A stretch of 64,000 bases of DNA from Streptomyces sp. CB01580 (lineage in GTDB: Bacteria; Actinomycetota; Actinomycetes; Streptomycetales; Streptomycetaceae): the NCBI RefSeq assembly GCF_001905795.1, contig NZ_LIXJ01000014.1, forward strand, positions 1 through 64,000, given 5' to 3'. Position 1 is the first letter of the stretch. Every line of letters starts with the position of its first letter. A model generated the notes under the pieces. The model made no database searches and was not told where the DNA came from. It saw nothing but the letters and a program-made list of their open reading frames with translations. Of the stretch, positions 59,793 to 64,000 are shown in pieces. The translations under genes and the position numbers were made by a program.

Positions 59793-59830
59793 GAGTTCAC
59801 CCTCCCTGCCCTTCTGAACTCCTCACCCTT
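59648..59830 (-). pseudogene. GNAT acetyltransferase fragment fused to the HNH gene
   Basis: ELVMDGSAVSPVRRGRGIAG, VLLQEIAR is the acetyl-CoA loop of a GNAT. One extra C near 59714 shifts the frame, and the neighbouring frame goes on with LAADHGCRRVRLDIVDVDSR before similarity stops at about 59650, where the HNH-enzyme sequence begins. Start and remaining domain are missing. Confidence 0.65.
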
Positions 59831-59916
59831 CACAGCCCTTTTTCGATCTTTTCCACCATCTCGCTCCCGCGGCTCACCCGGGCGGCAGTTGCCAACCCCC
59901 TCCCTTCAAGTCTAAT

Positions 59917-59939
59917 ACGTTCGTAAAATTTACGAGCGT
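59917..59939. promoter_or_regulatory. 23-bp palindromic operator upstream of the alpha/beta hydrolase
   Basis: ACG-T-TCGTAAA-A-TTTACGA-G-CGT: an almost perfect inverted repeat in an AT-rich patch, 30 bp before the hydrolase ATG. Size and symmetry are typical of TetR-type operators. No cognate regulator lies in the window. Confidence 0.7.
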
Positions 59940-59968
59940 TTTGAATTCGATAGAAAAGGTGGTGGATC

Positions 59969-61060
59969 ATGCCGCTCGGGAGACGCGCCGGAGCGGGCCG
60001 ACGCCGCAGGTGGCGGGTGCTGGCGGGGGTGCTGATCACGCTGTCGCTGCTGGCCGCCTCGGCGGTGGCGGTCGTGGTCTGGCAGAACGACTACGACCTG
60101 CGCGAGGGACACGTCACTCTGCGGCACGGAGACACGACGCTCGACGGGGTGCTGGCGCTGCCCGGGTCGGGGGACGGACCGTTCGGGCTGGTCGTCTTCG
60201 TGCACGGGGACGGGCCGATGGACGCGACGCACGACACGTTCTACCGGCCGACCTGGGAGTCCTTCGCCCGCGCCGGATGCGCCTCGCTGTCCTTCAGCAA
60301 GCCCGGCGTGGCGGGCTCGGAGGGCAACTGGCTGGACCAGAGCATGGAGGACCGGGCCGACGAGACCTTGGCCGCCGTGGCGTGGGCCCGCGCCCGACCG
60401 GACATCGACGGCCGCCGCATCGGCCTGTGGGGAGCCAGCCAGGCGGGCTGGGTGATGCCGAAGGTGGCCGCGCGCGATGCCGGGCTGCGGTTCGTCATCG
60501 CGGTCGCTCCCGCCATCGACTGGCAGCGGCAGGGGCGGTACAACCTCCTCGCGGAGCTACGCCGCGACGGCGCCTCCGACGAGGAGCGGGCCGCCGCGCT
60601 GCACCGCCGGGAGACGATGCTGCGGCTGCTGCGCAGGGGCGCTTCCGTCGAGGAGTACCACAGCGCGATGAGGAACGCCGAGGGCCCCGAGGGCTCCGGG
60701 GGCAACGAGGACATGACAGCAGACCGTTGGCGGTTCATCGCCAAGAACTACACCTCCGACGCCACCGCGGACCTGCGGGCGATGCGTGGTACGTCCGTCC
60801 TGCTGGTTCTGGGCGGTCACGACACCAACGTGGACGTCGCCGAGACGGAGCGGACCTACCGCGCGATCCTCCCGCCCGGAACCCTTGAGGTGCGGAAGTT
60901 CCCGGACGCCACGCACTCCCTGGTGAGGCATGACATCGAGCGCTCCGACACCGCTCTCACCCTGGCCGCGCTGTTCGCGCCCCGAGCCCTGTTCGCCGAC
61001 GGAGTCCTCACCGGTCAGCGCCGCTTCCTGGAGCGTCTGGGACAGACGGAACGGACGTGA
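59969..61060 (+). CDS. Membrane-anchored alpha/beta hydrolase (dienelactone-hydrolase-like)
   Basis: 363 residues from ATG 59969, with AAAAGG upstream. A signal anchor (RVLAGVLITLSLLAASAVAV) precedes the domain. LVVFVHGDGPMDATHDTFYR is the oxyanion region, the nucleophile Ser is in RIGLWGASQAGWVMPKVAAR, the acid Asp probably in LLVLGGHDTNVDVAETERTY, and the His in FPDATHSLVRHDIE. Substrate unknown; esterases of this group act on extracytoplasmic esters. A palindromic operator overlaps its promoter. Confidence 0.87.
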   Translation: MPLGRRAGAGRRRRWRVLAGVLITLSLLAASAVAVVVWQNDYDLREGHVTLRHGDTTLDGVLALPGSGDGPFGLVVFVHGDGPMDATHDTFYRPTWESFARAGCASLSFSKPGVAGSEGNWLDQSMEDRADETLAAVAWARARPDIDGRRIGLWGASQAGWVMPKVAARDAGLRFVIAVAPAIDWQRQGRYNLLAELRRDGASDEERAAALHRRETMLRLLRRGASVEEYHSAMRNAEGPEGSGGNEDMTADRWRFIAKNYTSDATADLRAMRGTSVLLVLGGHDTNVDVAETERTYRAILPPGTLEVRKFPDATHSLVRHDIERSDTALTLAALFAPRALFADGVLTGQRRFLERLGQTERT

Positions 61061-61235
61061 CGGCCGACGCGGACGGAGCAGAAAGGGCAGTCGGAGCTGT
61101 GGCCGGGACAGGCGGAGCAGCTGGAGCAGCAGCCGGGACAGACGAAGCAGCCGGAGCGGCCGGGCCGGATTGAACGGTCGGCGCAGACAGGGCAGCCGGA
61201 GCAGACGGAGCAGCGGCCGGAGCCCCGGGGGCCGC

Positions 61236-62258
61236 TCAACCACTCAGGGCCCGTACCCACGCATACGTAGGCACGCTGCCGTCCGCCACGGGAATGTCCG
61301 CCACGGACCGGCCCACGGGAATGTCCGCCGCGGACCGGCCCACGGGGACGTCCACCGCGGACCCGCCCGCGCGGATGTCCGTCGCCGCGCGCACCGCCGC
61401 GCCGAGCGCCGTCCGGAACAGCAGCGATCCGAGACTCACCCGGCGTACGCCCAGATCACCGAGCTGGGAAACGGTCGGCCCGGAAGGGCTGTAGAGGATG
61501 TTGAGCGGCACTTCGAGCCGCTTCACCAGAGCGGCGATCGCCACGGGGGCGGCCAGCCCCGGCACGAACACACCGTCCGCGCCCGCCTGTTCGTACGCGT
61601 GGAGCCTGAGCTCCGTCTCCTCCGCTGCCCGGTCGACGCCCAACCAGTACGTGTCCGTACGGGCGTTGACGAAGAGCTCCGGCACGGCGGACTTCACCGC
61701 CGCGATCTTCGCCGTATGCACCTCCGCCGGAGCGAGTGTGCCGTCGGGACGGCCGTCCTCCAGGTTGATGCCGACCGCCCCGGCGTCCGCGAGCTCGCGG
61801 GCCAGTTCGGCGACCTCGCCGGGATCGTCGCCGAACCCGCCCTCCACATCCACCGACAGCAGATACGGCTCCTGCCCGAGCCGCCGGGCCAGTAGCAGCG
61901 TCTCCGCCCGGGTCGCCCCGGTACCGTCCGGCACGCCCACCGAGGCCGCCACTCCGAGACTGGTCGTCCCGATGGCCGGGAAGCCCTGCGCGGCGAGGGC
62001 GGACGCCGAGGCGTGGTCCCAGGCGTTGGGGATCAGGAGCGGTGATCCGGCCGCACGATGCAGTGCGGCGAAGGCCCCAAAGGACTCAAAGGCATCAAAG
62101 GGCTCAAAGGCATCGACGGAGAGAGCGGACGGGCCGGACGAGGCGGGCCGCGCAGACGAGAGGGACGAGGGCGGCAGCGCAGACGAGACGGACAGGGCAG
62201 GCGGGACGGATGGAACGGACGAGACAGGGAAGGCGGACGGGTCAGGGCTGGGTGTCAT
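61236..62258 (-). CDS. Isocitrate lyase / PEP mutase family protein
   Basis: 340 residues. After a 50-residue Ser/Pro/Ala tail the TIM-barrel reads PLLIPNAWDHASASALAAQG, GTTSLGVAASVGVPDG, LLSVDVEGGFGDDPGEVAEL, AGAVGINLEDGRPDGTLAPA, FVNARTDTYWLGVD and YEQAGADGVFVPGL. Metal-binding Asp and Glu (VDVEGG, NLEDG) are kept. The lyase Cys motif KKCGH is not present, as in the oxaloacetase/methylisocitrate lyase-like subgroup. The C-terminal SAADIPVGRSVADIPV array comes from 27-bp DNA repeats. Between this stop and the hydrolase (61061-61235) is a GGAGCAG-type low-complexity stretch without gene. Confidence 0.85.
   Translation of the reverse strand: MTPSPDPSAFPVSSVPSVPPALSVSSALPPSSLSSARPASSGPSALSVDAFEPFDAFESFGAFAALHRAAGSPLLIPNAWDHASASALAAQGFPAIGTTSLGVAASVGVPDGTGATRAETLLLARRLGQEPYLLSVDVEGGFGDDPGEVAELARELADAGAVGINLEDGRPDGTLAPAEVHTAKIAAVKSAVPELFVNARTDTYWLGVDRAAEETELRLHAYEQAGADGVFVPGLAAPVAIAALVKRLEVPLNILYSPSGPTVSQLGDLGVRRVSLGSLLFRTALGAAVRAATDIRAGGSAVDVPVGRSAADIPVGRSVADIPVADGSVPTYAWVRALSG
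61287..61367. repeat. 27-bp in-frame tandem repeat, three copies plus degenerate fourth
   Basis: Units at 61287, 61314 and 61341 begin CACGGGAATGTCCGCC. They encode nine-residue repeats (GRSVADIPV type) near the C terminus of the PEP-mutase-like protein. A degenerate fourth unit extends to about 61394. Confidence 0.85.
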
Positions 62259-62274
62259 GCCCCGACGCTAGGCC

Positions 62275-62306
62275 GGGGACGGTTCGGTGAAGGCCGAACC
62301 GTCCCC
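62275..62306. terminator. Hairpin terminator of the minus-strand membrane-protein gene
   Basis: GGGGACGGTTCGG (62275-62287) pairs perfectly with CCGAACCGTCCCC (62294-62306). It lies downstream of the 62385 stop and just upstream of the PEP-mutase-like gene start. Confidence 0.75.
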
Positions 62307-62384
62307 GCTGTGCCCTCTGGCAGCCCGAGACATCGACGTACCGGGCGCGGGCACGAACGAAAAGCCGTCGCATCGGCATCCGGC

Positions 62385-64000
62385 TCAGCGCAGCTCGTCC
62401 GGGCACGGCGTACCGGGCAGCAGCTGGTAGGGCGCGGCCAACCGGTACACGCCCGGCCTCGGCGCGAGCAGTTCCGTCCACTCGTCGCCGTCCGCGTTCT
62501 CCTCGACCTTGGACAGGCAGCCATTGGTGTTGACGAAGGTCCGGCGGCCGCTCTCGTCCGCGCGCCCCTTGGACTCCTCGGTCTCCTGGGGTCGCTCGAC
62601 GCTCTTGCCCGTGTCGTCGACGAGGGCCAGCCAGCGCGAGTACGGGACACGGATCAGTATCCGACCGGGCGTCTTCACACGGATGGTCAGCTCCTCCGCG
62701 GCGGCCCGCTCGACCGTGGCCGGCGGATCGGCCAGCGGAACCGGGTCGTCGACCTCGAAGAGCCGCCAGTTGGCATCCGACCAGACCCGCTTCAGGTACG
62801 GCAGCCCGGCATCGACCAGTTCCGCTTCCTGCACCGCACCGCTGGAATCCGGCGTCCCCTTGGGCAGCACCACGTAGTGCACGGCCCAGCGGTCGAGCCA
62901 CTGCCGGTAATTGGCGCTGTTCAGGGTGTCGTCGTAGAAGAGCGGGTTGCGCTCCATGTCCGCCTGCCGGTTCCAGCCCCGGGCCAGGTTCACGTACGGC
63001 GCGAGCGCCGACGCCTCCCGGTGGCTGCTCGCGGGCACGACCTCGACCCTCCCGCGCTCCGCCCCGACCTCCTGGAGCTGATGGACCAGCGGGGCCAGCT
63101 CGCGCGTCCAGGAGGCGGCCGGGGCGGTCCGTACGACATCGTCGACGCTCTTGAACCCGATCCAGAAGTTCATCCCGACGAATGCGAGCACCAGCGCGTA
63201 CCAGCGCCGGGAGCGCGGCGCGGTGTACGGCAGCGCGGCGAGCAGCACCACACCGGCGAACAGCATCGCCATGCGGGTGATGTTCGACCCGATCTGCGAG
63301 TCGAACACATAGGTCAGGAGCGTCCCCACGGCGTACACGGCGGCCACGGTGCGGACCGTCTTCCAGTCGCGCGGCACGAGGACGAAGACGAGCACCGCGA
63401 AGAGGAAGGGGAGCGACAGCGTCGCCAGCGACATGGGCTGCGTGCCGGAGAACGGGAACAGCAGCGCGGACACGGCCACGACCGCGACCGGTGCCAGCCC
63501 CAGGGCGTACGCGCCGGGGCGTCGCTTGTTCAGGAAGAGCGCGGCGGCGACCATCCCGAGGAAGAGCCCGGCCACGGGGCTGCCGGCGGTCGCGAGCCCG
63601 GCGAGCGGGACGGCGACGGCGGCCTTCGCCCAACGCCTGTGCCGCCACCGGTGCGGCCAGCAGAACACCGCGGCGACCGCGCCGACCGCGAACATCATGC
63701 CGAGCCCGAAGGTCACCCGCCCCGACACCGCGTTGCACACGTACGCGAACACTCCGGCGAAGGAACAGGCCAACGGGTTGCGGACGGCCCGGACCCGGAC
63801 CAGGACCAGCGCGGTCAGCCCGGCCGACACCGTCCCGGCGACCATCATCGTGGTACGCACACCGAGCACCGACATCACGTACGGCGAGACCACGCTGTAC
63901 GAAACGGGGTGCATGCCTCCGTACCAGGCGAGGTTGTACGCCGTACCGGGATGCCGGCCGACGAACTCGGCCCAGGCGTCCTGCGCCGCGAGGTCGCCAC
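62385..64000 (-). CDS. Large integral membrane protein, GT-C glycosyltransferase-like (5' end outside window)
   Basis: The frame is open to the window edge; from the edge it reads AAQDAWAEFVGRHPGTAYNL, AWYGGMHPVSYSVVSPYVMS, so ATG 63914 is internal. About 538 residues are present. Ten or more helices fill the N-terminal two thirds (VSAGLTALVLVRVRAV, MMFAVGAVAAVFCWPHRW, LFAGVVLLAALPYTAPR). A soluble extracytoplasmic domain follows: ANYRQWLDRWAVHYVVLPKG, RILIRVPYSRWLALVDD. The pattern resembles GT-C-type membrane glycosyltransferases of actinomycete cell envelopes. Donor and acceptor unknown; it could also be an MFS-annotated conserved membrane protein. Confidence 0.7.
   Translation of the reverse strand, partial: GDLAAQDAWAEFVGRHPGTAYNLAWYGGMHPVSYSVVSPYVMSVLGVRTTMMVAGTVSAGLTALVLVRVRAVRNPLACSFAGVFAYVCNAVSGRVTFGLGMMFAVGAVAAVFCWPHRWRHRRWAKAAVAVPLAGLATAGSPVAGLFLGMVAAALFLNKRRPGAYALGLAPVAVVAVSALLFPFSGTQPMSLATLSLPFLFAVLVFVLVPRDWKTVRTVAAVYAVGTLLTYVFDSQIGSNITRMAMLFAGVVLLAALPYTAPRSRRWYALVLAFVGMNFWIGFKSVDDVVRTAPAASWTRELAPLVHQLQEVGAERGRVEVVPASSHREASALAPYVNLARGWNRQADMERNPLFYDDTLNSANYRQWLDRWAVHYVVLPKGTPDSSGAVQEAELVDAGLPYLKRVWSDANWRLFEVDDPVPLADPPATVERAAAEELTIRVKTPGRILIRVPYSRWLALVDDTGKSVERPQETEESKGRADESGRRTFVNTNGCLSKVEENADGDEWTELLAPRPGVYRLAAPYQLLPGTPCPDELR

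Overview
The window is high-GC actinomycete chromosome, almost certainly Streptomyces. Third-codon-position GC is extreme, GTG/TTG starts are common, and several genes belong to families typical of the genus: SepX/Glp division proteins, the sigma factor HrdD, Pls/PosA-type NRPS, DUF6227, WYL regulators and questin oxidase. The first gene is cut by the left edge and the last by the right edge.

Layout. 1-0.8 kb: 3' end of a PNGase A-like amidase. 1.2 kb: tRNA-Ala(CGC). 1.3-6.9 kb (minus strand): a compact cluster galU - glp/moeA - moaC - mog - rimJ-like acetyltransferase - sepX, with 4-nt overlaps at moaC/mog (ATGA) and mog/rimJ (CTGA). It joins molybdenum-cofactor genes to the gephyrin-like/SepX division pair. 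7-15.8 kb: 5-FTHF cyclo-ligase, a membrane-anchored penicillin acylase, a K+/H+ antiporter with an apparent CTG start, an MFS exporter, an FmdB zinc-ribbon protein behind a CIRCE element, and MTA phosphorylase. 15.9-22.2 kb: SAF/CpaB-like protein next to DnaA-box-like sites, MscL, two small proteins, LtrA, a self-cleaving P1/DmpA peptidase and a DUF6227 protein. 22.3-32.2 kb: regulator/transporter pairs (DHA2 exporter/WYL; LigB dioxygenase/MarR; TetR/DHA2 exporter) and hrdD with two good ECF-type (SigR/SigE class) promoter matches. 32.5-44.6 kb: cell-envelope and membrane genes (M6 protease, M23 peptidase, TPM-like protein, SLT transglycosylase, MgtA-type ATPase with ArsR, GlsB/YeaQ protein, BlaI/M56 pair). 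A TTGCGCAA motif recurs upstream of three of these genes. 44.7-48.6 kb: PhoA-type phosphatase, a frameshifted choice-of-anchor A surface-protein pseudogene and a double-GNAT protein.

49.2-53.2 kb holds a 1342-residue Pls/PosA-type NRPS (A-T-membrane segments-three left-handed beta-helix repeats) of the family that makes epsilon-poly-amino acids.

53.8-59.8 kb looks like an old integration and defence hot spot at tRNA-Arg(CCT). It holds an integrase zinc-ribbon remnant, a dead S53 peptidase, an intact coiled-coil/Mrr-nuclease/TerD fusion, an internally deleted NACHT-LRR remnant, and a sulfur-binding-domain-like HNH restriction enzyme whose 5' end is fused to a decayed acetyltransferase. The Mrr-TerD fusion is the best candidate for a little-studied system. 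59.9-64 kb: alpha/beta hydrolase behind a 23-bp palindrome, a PEP-mutase-like enzyme and a large membrane protein running off the edge.
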